Positions 9,601 through 18,335 are shown, counted from the first letter of the stretch. The stretch: 64,000 nucleotides of DNA from Roseofilum halophilum BLCC-M91 (GCF_030068445.1 NZ_JAQPOK010000136.1:1-64000), one strand, 5' to 3'. A program made the numbers and translations. Notes: a model not told the origin generated them from the letters alone.

Positions 9601-9895
9601 TAGTCTGCAATCAGAGGATCGTCCTAGCAGTAAAATTTGGATTGAAACAAGGAGAGTGGGCGAAAATGTGGTAATTCGGATTACAGATAATGGATTAGGG
9701 ATGAGTGAGGAAACGCAAAGACGATTATTTGACCCGTTTTATACGACTAAACCGGTAGGTAAAGGAACAGGCTTAGGGTTATCGGTGAGCTATCAAATTG
9801 TTACAGAAAAACATCGGGGTTCTCTCTCTTGTATTTCTGCTCCGGGAAAAACAACATTTAGGATTGAAATCCCGATTGTGCATCAGCGACCATAA
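6665..9895 (+). CDS. Hybrid PAS-PAS-PAS-GAF-GAF sensor histidine kinase
   Basis: 1076 residues, no transmembrane segment, so a cytoplasmic sensor. Order: coiled coil (1-60), PAS1 (about 65-180, FWKDRDSVFLGCN), PAS2 (about 210-325), PAS3 (about 335-455), GAF1 (about 465-600), GAF2 (about 625-775), a dimerisation and phosphoacceptor region, then HATPase. The H-box is AGVAHEINNPVNF with His at 822. The ATP-lid boxes are NILANAIDAL, ITDNGLGM and GKGTGLGLS near 1035. GAF1 has several cysteines, but I do not see the canonical bilin-binding motif in either GAF, so a phytochrome chromophore is not claimed. No response regulator gene is adjacent, making it an orphan kinase. The H-box variant HEINNPVNF is common in large cyanobacterial kinases. 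Confidence 0.93.
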   Translation: MSSKFNQDRERIASLESENKDLQAALAQVTQCWQDTFEELETIKADLERLHRYHSEAERFLHLAIHHIPEPIFWKDRDSVFLGCNQYFAELAGLRSSSEIIGKTDYDLPWKPEQTEKYRADDRRVMESDTPELQMIESIQQQDGSYYWIETNKIPLHDREGKVIGILGTFINVTDRVIAEQRLQKLNQDLEQEVTDRTQKLQAAQARLQRLADNLPGLIFQFRMETDGTPSFPYVSEGSRDLYGLDPEQFIESFDWVYPTDLPYLQQAIEESRESLKGFQHEHRIITPQGEVKWVQVISRPEQQADGAVVWDGMIIDISDRKQTEERLRQQEAQYRQIFETVTDGLGVIDLETGKLVTMNRAYHQMHGYDYEEFTQLLVTDFIHPETLHLFHECVSEVKAGRSFTCEGKDIDRHGNTIDIEVKAVPYPYQDKLYGLAIVRDISDRKRQERALQSIVEGTASQTGEAFFQSCVKYITLALEVPYAFIVEVTSQDGELFANVLAGWEGSDWGQTFQYNLRGTPCLSVVQNKAMCCYTQDLQSQFPGDRYLVDIRAESYVGMPILNPQEELLGFIAVLDTQPMEIDLDWQSSILEIFAARAGAEIERMKAEKRIEKQAQHSELLNQIANQIRTSLDLDRIIHTAVCEIQQFLEVDRTHFAWYVEEADRAYWDIVSEVTIEGLPSFVGKHSVDTFGPLSELLLSRKIFKLDDISTVEDREAQEVLMALGNRSMLVLPIATELEHFGIIACIQTQRVRPWQDHEVEFLQAVVAQVAIALQQADLLWQSQSRAQELERLLEQLKWTQTQLIQSEKMSGLGQMVAGVAHEINNPVNFIHGNIAHAQTYSRDLIDLVKLYQNYHPQPHPEIQREIEEIDLEFIQEDCEKIFHSMQVGTNRIREIVQSLRTFSRLDESELKAVDLHEGIDSTLSILNPRLRAMSWRADIEVIKDYGQLPLVECYARQINQVFMNILANAIDALEDTEYSLQSEDRPSSKIWIETRRVGENVVIRITDNGLGMSEETQRRLFDPFYTTKPVGKGTGLGLSVSYQIVTEKHRGSLSCISAPGKTTFRIEIPIVHQRP

Positions 9896-9902
9896 GCCCG
9901 AT

Positions 9903-9951
9903 GGTACTCCATACTCCCAGGCTTTCATGGTTGCTGGCTTGGAGGAGTACC
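9903..9951. terminator. Weak hairpin between convergent kinase and cas6
   Basis: GGTACTCC (9903-9910) pairs exactly with GGAGTACC (9944-9951) across a long loop that contains further partial pairing. It lies just past the kinase stop, facing the convergent CRISPR operon. There is no T-run, so factor-independent termination is uncertain. The rest of 9896-10087 shows nothing coding. Confidence 0.3.
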
Positions 9952-10087
9952 CATCACGGTTTGCAAATTACGTCCGATCCTAACTTAATTAGGGTCTTCT
10001 TAGGCTAGGGAGTTGGTAGATCGGGTTTCTGGATGGGGGTTGATGTTCAGCCATCATCTTACTCGATCCTTCTGTAGAGATCTGCTC

Positions 10088-10855
10088 CTAATTAGCCTGT
10101 ACCCAATCTATACAACCCATTCCTAGTCGAGTTTTCATCCCTGTGCCTGAAAATTGAGCATACTCTAGCAATAAGTGTGCCACATTTGCCAAGAGCGGAT
10201 CGGTTCGTGCTAATACTTGTAATGTTACCTTACCTACAAATCCATTCACATAACCTTGGTTTAATGGATAGCGTTGGCTATGAATTTTGTGACGCTTGAG
10301 AGCGATCGCGCTATCAAAATAACCCACCAACTCCTGACCCCCCAGATACACAGGTGCAAACTCATTCCACCGCTCTAGCCAACTGCGAAACATGAGGGTA
10401 GGAACAGGAAGGGGTAATTGAATTCCCTGTTGCGAGAATGCTGTTGGCGTGAGAAACTCTAGCTGAAATTCGCGGACGGGTTCGGGTTCAGCCGCTACCC
10501 GTGCATGATACAGCGCTTCATAGCTAGAGATCCGATTATTGCGATCGATCGCATTAAAAGTTGTCCCCAAAAATTCGAGAGAAGGGGAGAGATCAAGGGA
10601 GGCGATCGCTTTAGATCTATTCTCTTCTAATCCCGTTAAATAAAGTTGATAAAATTCTCCCGGCTGAAACGTAATAAAATTCTGCGATGTTGTGCATTTT
10701 CCTAACAATCCCGTGCAAGTTGTTGTCGGTATTTTTTCTTGACCCATTTCTAGATTTATCCGTTTGTGCAAGATTTTGACTAATTCCAGTCCGTAGTTCC
10801 GAGGTAAAGTCATCGGTCGATCAACGGTTAATGTCCAATTGGAGCGAATCAGCAT
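10088..10855 (-). CDS. cas6: CRISPR pre-crRNA endoribonuclease Cas6
   Basis: 255 residues. Cas6 cuts CRISPR precursor RNA within the repeat to yield crRNAs with a repeat-derived 5' tag. The C-terminal glycine-rich loop AQFSGTGMKTRLGMG is the family signature, preceded by the GKVTLQVL strand of the second ferredoxin-like fold. A His-containing N-terminal fold with several basic residues is present, but I cannot assign the catalytic His with certainty. It is the last gene of the operon, 2 bp after csm5. It is the only crRNA-maturation gene seen, although no array lies in this window. Confidence 0.92.
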   Translation of the reverse strand: MLIRSNWTLTVDRPMTLPRNYGLELVKILHKRINLEMGQEKIPTTTCTGLLGKCTTSQNFITFQPGEFYQLYLTGLEENRSKAIASLDLSPSLEFLGTTFNAIDRNNRISSYEALYHARVAAEPEPVREFQLEFLTPTAFSQQGIQLPLPVPTLMFRSWLERWNEFAPVYLGGQELVGYFDSAIALKRHKIHSQRYPLNQGYVNGFVGKVTLQVLARTDPLLANVAHLLLEYAQFSGTGMKTRLGMGCIDWVQAN

Positions 10856-10857
10856 AA

Positions 10858-12135
10858 TTAAAGCACCTTAAATTTGACCCATCCAGGTACATATTTAATC
10901 TCTCCCTTAGCATCGATCACAGTCCGCCGAGATTTTGGCGCTTCAAAACCTGGCGCTTTGTTTCCACAAACATCTCTAATCTCAGCTCTTAAATCATCAT
11001 CAAGAAGAGTATTAACCGTTGTTCCAGCCATTCCACTCGCCCAGCCCACCCGTAAAGTGTATGGACATTCTTCAGGTTTGTAAAAATCTTTAATTTCACT
11101 AAAATCTAAATCTCTACCATCAGCATTATTGTTTTTAATTTCAACCCAATAGTCATGCTCAAAATCCCACTGTTCTTGAGCAAAATTTTCACATATTTCG
11201 ATCAAGTCTTCTACGGATCTAAATGGAATCTGCATATTTTGCTTATGAGAAAACCGTGACAACAATTCGCGATCGAGCATAATTGAAAATTGGGTACGGA
11301 GATTATGCACTAGCTCGGTGTATATCGGAGATCGATATTTAGCTTTATAATCTGGAAAATGACTGGATACCATGACTTCGGCAACAACCCGTCTATTTAG
11401 GATAATTTTTTTTCCTCGTTTCTCAACTTTTCTTTCTAACAAAGGTTGCGAATCAGAGACATGAACCGCTCGCATAAAGTCCGTATTGGGCCCAGTGCTA
11501 TTGTTATTCCAACTGTCCTTCAATGAGAAATTACAAAAGAGCTGATTCATGAAAGCTTCATCATCATAGAATTTAGCTTTCCGCTTTAATTCACCGGTAG
11601 TGAATGATTGACGCAGCTTTTTCTCGATCTCACTCACCCGAACCTCACTGGGGACATGGTAGCGATCGGGGTCTCGGAGCAGATGATAGGCGATCGCCGT
11701 TCTAATTGCTCCCTTAATCGATGAACCAGGAATATACAACTCCCCAAAACCATTCCGAATCATAGGACGTAAACTTGTAATTTTTTTACCTGTCCATTTG
11801 CGACTCTGTAGTTTTTTAGGAAAAATCAATTCTCCATCATCCGTTTTTAAGGTTTTCCAGTCCTCTCCAAATGCATTCCTGAGCAAAGAAATAATTTCTT
11901 GATGGTGTTCAATCCGATAAATATAATCATTCAGAAAACTCCCCCCTTTAGCCTTGAATGCTCTTGCTAAAGCCTCTTGATTGGGCTGATAAATAGACTC
12001 TCCTGTATCAACATACTCAAAAGGGTTTAATTGCGAAACCGCAGAACCAATATGCAACATCCGGCTCGTCAGTTGAATGTTCTTGGTTTCATAGACATCT
12101 GGCTTACTGATGGAATTTTCTACAGAAACTGTCAT
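10858..12135 (-). CDS. csm5: Type III-A effector subunit Csm5
   Basis: 425 residues from ATG 12135. Csm5 caps the crRNA 3' end of the Csm complex. Family features are the N-terminal RAMP strand with LHIGSAV, YIPGSSIKGAIRTA around 150-165 (the glycine-rich turn shared with Csm3), and the C-terminal LRVGWASGMAGTTVN loop. The frame is open to 12198, but the extra 21 residues lie over csm4 and would add a spurious hydrophobic segment. ATG 12135 has a GGGGGA ribosome site and follows the csm4 stop by 1 bp. Confidence 0.93.
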   Translation of the reverse strand: MTVSVENSISKPDVYETKNIQLTSRMLHIGSAVSQLNPFEYVDTGESIYQPNQEALARAFKAKGGSFLNDYIYRIEHHQEIISLLRNAFGEDWKTLKTDDGELIFPKKLQSRKWTGKKITSLRPMIRNGFGELYIPGSSIKGAIRTAIAYHLLRDPDRYHVPSEVRVSEIEKKLRQSFTTGELKRKAKFYDDEAFMNQLFCNFSLKDSWNNNSTGPNTDFMRAVHVSDSQPLLERKVEKRGKKIILNRRVVAEVMVSSHFPDYKAKYRSPIYTELVHNLRTQFSIMLDRELLSRFSHKQNMQIPFRSVEDLIEICENFAQEQWDFEHDYWVEIKNNNADGRDLDFSEIKDFYKPEECPYTLRVGWASGMAGTTVNTLLDDDLRAEIRDVCGNKAPGFEAPKSRRTVIDAKGEIKYVPGWVKFKVL

Positions 12136-12136
12136 A

Positions 12137-13234
12137 TTATTTCCCCCGTCTAATCGGTAAACTAAGAGCAAGGCCACTGCGATAAACAGAATGACCACCC
12201 CGGAACCGATCCGGTGTTACATCTGCTAAAGCACCTTGGGGCTGAAAAGAAAATACTGAACCTTCCTCAAACATTCGTATTTTCTGACGGCGTTTTTGGA
12301 TACCAGAGGGAGAAGAAGAAACCCAACCCCCACGCTCAATCACGTTATAGCTAACTGATTCTTCAGCCTCAACAATTTTTTGAATTTCTGTCGATGTTTG
12401 AGGATGATTCCAAAACAGACTGATCAAGCTATGAGAGAGGGTTTTACCTGAAAAATTAATCACCCTTTGCCAACATTCCGGTAAATCTAACCACTCATAA
12501 GTAAATCGTCCAGCACCACTCGATCGCTCTCCACCGAGTCCCTCTTCTCCCAGTAAATTTAATACAGTCTTCAGTCGATATTCTAGTTCAACATTAGTTT
12601 GAGGAAACTGGAGTAAAAAATACAGTCCAGACTGATACTGAGCATTATTTTCAAAATGAACAACACCCGTCTGATAAAAATTCGTGGCGCTGCTCATCCG
12701 ATCAATGGCTACTTTTGGCAATTTCTGGGTTTGATGAGTTTTTCCATAACTAAAAACACAACTTTTTTCTAGTCTTCCTTTAGATTTGACTGTTTTCTGA
12801 GCAGTATTTTCCAACTCCTCTGCATCTTTTTGAGGATCAAATCCTTGACCCTGATACCATCGTTGCCAAAGGGTCAAGGGTAAGTAATTGAGCTTTTTGT
12901 AAGCTTTAGTGAATTTCAAATCATCGTCAGGATATCCTTGGGGAAAGACCATCGGTTTTGGCAAGTAGTAGGTATGGTTGTTCGGATTTGACTCTGTTGT
13001 TGATCGGCGATAGATAAAAGTTGAACTATGACGAAAAGGAGGGATAGGTTTTTGAAAGTCCTGTAGTAATGACTCAATTTCTTCTGGATATAGCCGAGCA
13101 TAAATGCTGATCATGGCACTAAAAAGAGTATCCGATCGCACTCTTTCACTGGTTTCCTCTAAACCAATACCAATTTCACCAAAATGGGCTGCACTATCAT
13201 TAAAATTAAGTTTGATCAAGCGCCATTCAACCAT
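12137..13234 (-). CDS. csm4: Type III-A effector subunit Csm4
   Basis: 365 residues from ATG 13234, giving the typical start MVEWRLIKLNFNDSAAHFG. Csm4 binds the 5' tag of the crRNA and joins Cas10 to the Csm3 backbone. Also visible are SDTLFSAMISIYARLY, the KLNYLPLTLW block, the GGERSSGAGRF glycine-rich segment and the C-terminal PIRRGK. It overlaps the csm3 end by 8 bp, so translation is probably coupled. The longer form from 13273 would add 13 residues inside csm3. Confidence 0.93.
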   Translation of the reverse strand: MVEWRLIKLNFNDSAAHFGEIGIGLEETSERVRSDTLFSAMISIYARLYPEEIESLLQDFQKPIPPFRHSSTFIYRRSTTESNPNNHTYYLPKPMVFPQGYPDDDLKFTKAYKKLNYLPLTLWQRWYQGQGFDPQKDAEELENTAQKTVKSKGRLEKSCVFSYGKTHQTQKLPKVAIDRMSSATNFYQTGVVHFENNAQYQSGLYFLLQFPQTNVELEYRLKTVLNLLGEEGLGGERSSGAGRFTYEWLDLPECWQRVINFSGKTLSHSLISLFWNHPQTSTEIQKIVEAEESVSYNVIERGGWVSSSPSGIQKRRQKIRMFEEGSVFSFQPQGALADVTPDRFRGGHSVYRSGLALSLPIRRGK

Positions 13235-14198
13235 TGTTTTTATTTCCTGGCAATAAAGTCTGAACTTCTCCAATTTTTTGGAGAAAATCTGCTGTATTTT
13301 CTGCTGATTGATCTAGATCTGACAACGATACTTTTGTACCACTAGCCAAACTGCGATACTGCTCAACATCACGATAGTAAAATTGAAATTTTTTGAAACT
13401 AACTTTGCCATATCCTCGTGAACTATGCCCCCCAAGAGCATCATCTTCAAGAATAGCGAGGGCGATCGCCAGATTCTTTAAATCTTCTACAGCTTGTACT
13501 GCATCTTCAACGGTGTAGACCATTTCAAAGTGAAATTCCGATCCGGCTGGGACTCGCTCCACTTGACGGGGATTGGCCGCAGCAGTAATACGATCCAATC
13601 CATTTTCAAACTTCCACTCAGTCATATAAAGACCAGTATCAATTTTCTTAAGTTTGTCGGCTGAATTAGGACGAAGATGACTATCTCGAACAATCAGACG
13701 TGCTGGACAATTCCGCCCCTCTGTGCTGGTATATTCCTCGTCATTAATTATTTTTTTGCCCTTGTCTTTCATGTTTTGGGATTGAACTATAGATGTCTTA
13801 ATCAAAGTTTGATTTCCCCGACCAGACGGCCCACCAGTAGAACCAAAAATTCGGCTTACTGGACAAGTCCTCGCTCCTTGAAACCCAATTAATTGTCCAT
13901 CAATTTCTGAAAATCCATCTTCTAAATCATCACTCTCATAACGATAGGTTCCACTCCCTCCTGGCCGGTTAAGAGGTTTGTTTAGAAAACGCTCTAAAAT
14001 TGAGCGCAGTTTACCTTTAATGGAAGAACCAGGAAGATAAGGTTCTTGGGTAAGGGGGTCACGAATTACTGCTTTATCCAAACCACCAATCTCTAAAGTC
14101 TCACCCCCTCCACCAATATGAAGTCCTGTTTCAACAACTAATATACTAGTCAAACGAAATTTACCTAATAAAGGTTTTTGTGTGGTTGCTGCTGGCAT
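13227..14198 (-). CDS. csm3: Type III-A backbone RNase subunit Csm3
   Basis: 323 residues. Csm3 repeats form the crRNA-binding filament and cleave target RNA every six nucleotides. The N-terminal RAMP strand leads to GLHIGGGGETLEIGGLD. Asp41 of GGLD aligns with the catalytic Asp of characterised Csm3 proteins, so slicing should be intact. The glycine-rich turn PYLPGSSIKGKLRS and the C-terminal LGGHSSRGYGKV loop are present. At 323 residues it is longer than many Csm3 proteins, with an insertion of about 60 residues around 75-150 that includes basic and zinc-type residues. Confidence 0.95.
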   Translation of the reverse strand: MPAATTQKPLLGKFRLTSILVVETGLHIGGGGETLEIGGLDKAVIRDPLTQEPYLPGSSIKGKLRSILERFLNKPLNRPGGSGTYRYESDDLEDGFSEIDGQLIGFQGARTCPVSRIFGSTGGPSGRGNQTLIKTSIVQSQNMKDKGKKIINDEEYTSTEGRNCPARLIVRDSHLRPNSADKLKKIDTGLYMTEWKFENGLDRITAAANPRQVERVPAGSEFHFEMVYTVEDAVQAVEDLKNLAIALAILEDDALGGHSSRGYGKVSFKKFQFYYRDVEQYRSLASGTKVSLSDLDQSAENTADFLQKIGEVQTLLPGNKNNG

Positions 14199-14200
14199 AA

Positions 14201-14686
14201 TTATTTACCTCCTGCTGCTTTGTGATAAGCAATTATTGATTCAATTAACTGAACAAAGCGCTCAAAATCATCTGTATTGTTTACTTTGTCAATAGCGGCT
14301 GCCATGACCTTACTGAGGGGTTTAACTGCTGGTTGTCGGGCAGCAGCATAAGCCAGCTTCGGTTTGAGTAAAACAATCTCTGGCTCTATCTTGGCAAAAG
14401 AGATGCTTTCTTGAGTGCTATCTCCATGAAATTGCGTCAATTTAGATTTGATTTGATTGATGGCATCCAAAAATTTACGAATTTGATTAGTTTCCAGCCG
14501 ATTTTTTTTGAGTTCAGGGCCAAATTTTTCGGCATGATTCACTAAAACCCGAATAGGATAATCTTTCAATCCAGTCGATAATTTCTGAATTGTATCGATA
14601 ATCTCTTTAGTAATATCATGCTGCGGGCTATGTCCATGTTGATTTGGACGATCTCTTGAATTAAGAGGTTTTGGAGGTTGTGTCAT
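14201..14686 (-). CDS. csm2: Type III-A small subunit Csm2
   Basis: 161 residues from ATG 14686 (ATG 14689 is adjacent; an AAGGA lies directly upstream, favouring the second). Csm2 is the alpha-helical small subunit that lines the target strand in the Csm complex. After a disordered, Asn/His/Pro-rich N-terminus of about 25 residues comes the helical domain. It contains LVNHAEKFGPELKKNRLETN and the C-terminal LIESIIAYHKAAGG. It lies 2 bp before csm3. The frame extends to 14731 without a better start. Confidence 0.88.
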   Translation of the reverse strand: MTQPPKPLNSRDRPNQHGHSPQHDITKEIIDTIQKLSTGLKDYPIRVLVNHAEKFGPELKKNRLETNQIRKFLDAINQIKSKLTQFHGDSTQESISFAKIEPEIVLLKPKLAYAAARQPAVKPLSKVMAAAIDKVNNTDDFERFVQLIESIIAYHKAAGGK

Positions 14687-14749
14687 CATTCCTTGCCTTA
14701 AGTTAAGTGGGTTGACCGTTGTAACATACATTCAAAAGTGAGTACCCGG

Positions 14750-17035
14750 TTAGGATTCACGGTTTAATAGCTCTAGCCAAGTGGCGATCGCTCGAAAATA
14801 AGGCGAATTTCTTGGACTCATGAGCGACTGCCGAATGGGTTTAAATTCTGGATTCTCCTGAACCTGTTTGGGTAATCGAGATAATGCATAGGCAAGCTTA
14901 GGTAAATGGAGAAAATAGGAAATATCTCGTTTTTTCTCTTCTTCTGCTTCTTTAATCTTTTGTTCACGTAACTGAGCGACAATCAAAAGATTGCGAATAA
15001 AACTCTGTGAATATTCGATAGAAGGTTGATTCAGACGACGAACAAAAGGTAAGACACCTTGGAGGGGAACATTTTCTACCTTGTCTAGATAATCTCGATC
15101 TTCATGACTGAGCATAAGTTGTTCACTATTTCCTAACCAAGCATCCCATTTAAAGACTTGCCCAAATAGTCCTAAACTATCCCGTCCATTACTCTTTGCT
15201 TTTTGTTCTGCATCCCCAGAATCATCAGCCGATTGATAGAGAGGATATTTAATTGGGGCTAAACTTATTCCCGCCGATAATGTGATATCTGGATTATACC
15301 CAGTATAGCATCTAAATGCTTGATAAACATCAAAAGAAAATTCTACCACTTCATGCCATGCTCCTACCACAAACAAATCATCACCTCCAGCATAGATAAA
15401 TAATAAATGAGGCCGTTCACTATTATGCAAACATTGAATATTTTTAGGAAGGTTATCTGAACGACTCTTCGCCAAACCGTTCAGATAAGTTTTGAAAAAA
15501 TAGCTCATCTGTCTTGAAAGTCCGGCGACTCGTGGCAGTGAGTAATTATTGGTTTGTTCTAAACCTTTAGCAAAGATTTGACCTAAATTATCTACATCCA
15601 TGCGTAAATAACCGACTCTGGAAATACAGCCAGCTTTCTGGGAAATTTCTGCAAACTCACCAGCCCTCATATATCCCTCTTCACCTTGCTGAAAATAATT
15701 ACCCAATAGCCAAGGTAAAGTCTTTCCTTCAAACCGAGAAAATGAATAATCATTGATAGACCAGTTGTTAATTAATAAAACCAGTTCGGGTTGATCAATG
15801 ATCGGCTTTCTACCCTCAAATAAATGATAATAAATATAATCCTCTGGTCGATCGCCAATCTGAAAATTTATTGTATGAAGAGGTTGCGAATCTTGCAGTT
15901 TAGGATGATGCGATCGCACCAATGAGTTAATCTTAAATAATACTCCCCCCAAATTAAACATTGCTCGACAAGTTGGACAAGCCAATGATGAATCAGCTTC
16001 ATTAGGGTTCAGTAACTTCAAGTCTTCAGTATCATCTCGATGGCATACTTTACAAGGAGTATAGCTTTCTTGGATTTCAAGAAGTTGATCGAGCTGGTGG
16101 TTAAACTTCCTCTGTTTTTGAGCATTGATTTTTTTGATCGCTTGATTCCAAGATTGCTTAAAATCAGAACCCGATACCCATTCACATTGAAGGTTTTCAT
16201 AATCTAAAGCTAGAAAAACCTTACCCTGAAATTCTTTCAATAACCAACGATTCAAGCGTTCTTGCAGGTTATTTATTTTCTCTTTATTCTCTTGAAATGG
16301 AGTGAGGATATACAAATTACCACCTCCCGCATAGATTACACTGGTTCTAGGTAAATCCAAAGTATCAAGAAGTTGTTGTACGATTTCTTCTGTAACCAAC
16401 TCTAGATAAAAACTGCGAGCGCGGAGTGACTTAAGTGCCCCATCAGTAGAAATTGTGTAAATAAAACTTTGAATTCCTGATAAATCCCCAGCCACTAAGC
16501 TAAAGTATTCTGCCGATGGATTTTGGGCTAAAGCTGCTGCAACTGCCCCTGTTATTCGAGCAATATCAACAAAGGCAACATTTTCCGAGTCATAGTTTAA
16601 ACAGAATCCATATTTTTCCAGAATTAAGGAGAGTAAAGAAAGGTTTTGCCAGTTTGAACTCTGAGTATCTTTAAGATGAGGATCGAGTTTTTCCCGAACT
16701 CTCTTTTTATAGGCTGTTGGATCAGGTGGATATCCATCTTGAAGTGGATAAGGAACCATGGGATCGCTGTCAGGTATTTCCTGCATTTGGCACCAATGTT
16801 TAACCCTATTTTGATTCCTGTCATGACGAAGCTTGACCTCATCAAAGAGTAATTGTAATGCTCCAATTTTAGAAGATTGAGCATCAAAACTTAAAAGCTT
16901 TTTGGCTCTTTCTGTACAATCTGAATCTGAAATATATTCAGTAAAGTTTATGGGGCTTTCTGCCCATCTGAGCAGTGTAGCTACTGCCTCCTGTGCAATT
17001 CTTAGTGCGGCTTTTTCTGAGTTTGATGTTTGCAT
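14750..17035 (-). CDS. cas10: Type III-A Cas10/Csm1, cyclase intact, HD signature absent
   Basis: 761 residues. Cas10 is the large subunit that makes cyclic oligoadenylates when target RNA is bound. Palm 1 has the degenerate IYAGGGNLYILTP near 235. A zinc finger uses Cys328, Cys331, Cys353 and Cys356. Palm 2 carries LRMDVDNLGQIF near 478 and the cyclase motif IYAGGDDLF with GGDD at 550-553. The N-terminal about 170 residues occupy the place of the HD nuclease, but no LHDxGK-type signature is present. The chance His71-Asp72 is not in that context. ssDNA cleavage is therefore not expected. The gap to csm2 is about 60 bp, the largest within the operon. Confidence 0.95.
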   Translation of the reverse strand: MQTSNSEKAALRIAQEAVATLLRWAESPINFTEYISDSDCTERAKKLLSFDAQSSKIGALQLLFDEVKLRHDRNQNRVKHWCQMQEIPDSDPMVPYPLQDGYPPDPTAYKKRVREKLDPHLKDTQSSNWQNLSLLSLILEKYGFCLNYDSENVAFVDIARITGAVAAALAQNPSAEYFSLVAGDLSGIQSFIYTISTDGALKSLRARSFYLELVTEEIVQQLLDTLDLPRTSVIYAGGGNLYILTPFQENKEKINNLQERLNRWLLKEFQGKVFLALDYENLQCEWVSGSDFKQSWNQAIKKINAQKQRKFNHQLDQLLEIQESYTPCKVCHRDDTEDLKLLNPNEADSSLACPTCRAMFNLGGVLFKINSLVRSHHPKLQDSQPLHTINFQIGDRPEDYIYYHLFEGRKPIIDQPELVLLINNWSINDYSFSRFEGKTLPWLLGNYFQQGEEGYMRAGEFAEISQKAGCISRVGYLRMDVDNLGQIFAKGLEQTNNYSLPRVAGLSRQMSYFFKTYLNGLAKSRSDNLPKNIQCLHNSERPHLLFIYAGGDDLFVVGAWHEVVEFSFDVYQAFRCYTGYNPDITLSAGISLAPIKYPLYQSADDSGDAEQKAKSNGRDSLGLFGQVFKWDAWLGNSEQLMLSHEDRDYLDKVENVPLQGVLPFVRRLNQPSIEYSQSFIRNLLIVAQLREQKIKEAEEEKKRDISYFLHLPKLAYALSRLPKQVQENPEFKPIRQSLMSPRNSPYFRAIATWLELLNRES

Positions 17036-17063
17036 AATTTTACTTGCAAATAGATTAGAGTGA

Positions 17064-18311
17064 TTATAATTTTTCTGTCTTGAAAATTTGCTTTGTTTCC
17101 TTTAGATAACTATCTAAATCTTGAATTGCCTTTGAATAAGATGATCGCTTTTTATCAAATGAAGCGTGGGCGATAGCATTCCGAATTGGATTAATCTTAA
17201 CGTATATTTTCGATAAAGAGAAATCCCGATGAGTTTTGGTTAATATCTTTTTCATGTCTTCACGATCATCTTTGTTTTTAAAATCTTTACTGTTAATTTC
17301 GCAAACATAAGTAATGATTGCTTCAGCCAAAGTAATATAGGCCGTAGCATAGCGCTTGTTTTTACAGTACCAACTCGCTAATTTTAATTGAAAGTTACTC
17401 TCTGGATTCACCATTTTAGATTGAGGGGAAAGTTGTTCAATAAAATCTCCCAGGATATTCTTTAAATACTTGAATGGACTAGATTGATCGGATTGAATAC
17501 TTTTTTTGAGAGTAGTAGCTTGCTGTTGGATTGTTGGTACATAATTGATATTAATCGCATCAGATAGCTTACGAATACCTTCCGCCAACTGATCGTTTCC
17601 TTGCTGTTCCAGGAGTGTGGAAATCAGATATCCATTACCAAAGTTTTTCAAACTATAAGCCCCTTTAATCCACTGAGTTAAATCAAATAATGATTTGAGA
17701 TTGACTATAGGAGCATACTCGAATTCTCGACAAACATCTAGCATCCCATAATAAATACCTGCGATTTTAATATTACGATCTGCCTTCAAGTCGTTAACAA
17801 ATATCAAAACTAAAAATAGAAACAGAGATAGAGAACGAAATGAGTGAGTGATATCGATATAAATTTCATCTCCATCTTCAAGATAATCGACAATCTGGAT
17901 GATTTTATCTAAATTTTCTTGCAGCTCTGAGTCTTGAATTCCATATTTTATCAAAATGCATTTGGATTGTTCTCCTAAAACCGCCTCCAGTTTGCTCAAA
18001 TCAATAGAGTCAAGAGGACTCTGATAATTTAAGTTATCTATTGTATCACTCAATTTCACATAATAATCTTCATCTACTGTCAATCCCTTCTCTAGACAAA
18101 ATGATTCGTAAGCTTCTTCCCACATGGATTTGACTGTGCCCAAGAAAATCATTCCGTCTAGTTGTAAATGTTCATAGAGAACTGAAGCAATAAAGCTTCT
18201 TTCGTAGGACTGGCCATCAATTTTGTAAACTGCTGTTCGATACTGACGCTTAGATGTATTGTTAGGATTTAAAGATCCTGTTCCTAAAGAAGAAATGAGA
18301 ATTTTAGCCAT
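17064..18311 (-). CDS. csx2: CARF-HEPN RNase, Csx2 / TM1812 (DxTHG) family
   Basis: 415 residues. The N-terminus MAKILISSLGTG and the motif DITHSFRS (Asp153-Ser160) mark the CARF domain of the DxTHG family, which binds cyclic oligoadenylate. The C-terminal helical HEPN domain has RNAIAH (Arg377-His382), the R-X4-H active site for metal-independent RNA cleavage. By family knowledge this would be the collateral RNase triggered by Cas10. It sits directly upstream of cas10 (28-bp gap), as effectors often do. Ligand ring size (cA4 or cA6) cannot be told from sequence. Confidence 0.88.
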   Translation of the reverse strand: MAKILISSLGTGSLNPNNTSKRQYRTAVYKIDGQSYERSFIASVLYEHLQLDGMIFLGTVKSMWEEAYESFCLEKGLTVDEDYYVKLSDTIDNLNYQSPLDSIDLSKLEAVLGEQSKCILIKYGIQDSELQENLDKIIQIVDYLEDGDEIYIDITHSFRSLSLFLFLVLIFVNDLKADRNIKIAGIYYGMLDVCREFEYAPIVNLKSLFDLTQWIKGAYSLKNFGNGYLISTLLEQQGNDQLAEGIRKLSDAININYVPTIQQQATTLKKSIQSDQSSPFKYLKNILGDFIEQLSPQSKMVNPESNFQLKLASWYCKNKRYATAYITLAEAIITYVCEINSKDFKNKDDREDMKKILTKTHRDFSLSKIYVKINPIRNAIAHASFDKKRSSYSKAIQDLDSYLKETKQIFKTEKL

Positions 18312-18335
18312 AATTTGTACTCCTTAAATTTTCGG

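Noticed and set aside
12136-12198. Hydrophobic N-terminal extension of Csm5 that looks like a membrane segment
   Set aside because: It is an out-of-frame reading of the csm4 3' end; ATG 12135 has a ribosome site and fits the family start.
16800-16830. His-Asp pair (residues 71-72) in Cas10 as an HD nuclease motif
   Set aside because: The context (VKLRHDRNQN) has none of the LHDxGK pattern or the second histidines of the HD fold.
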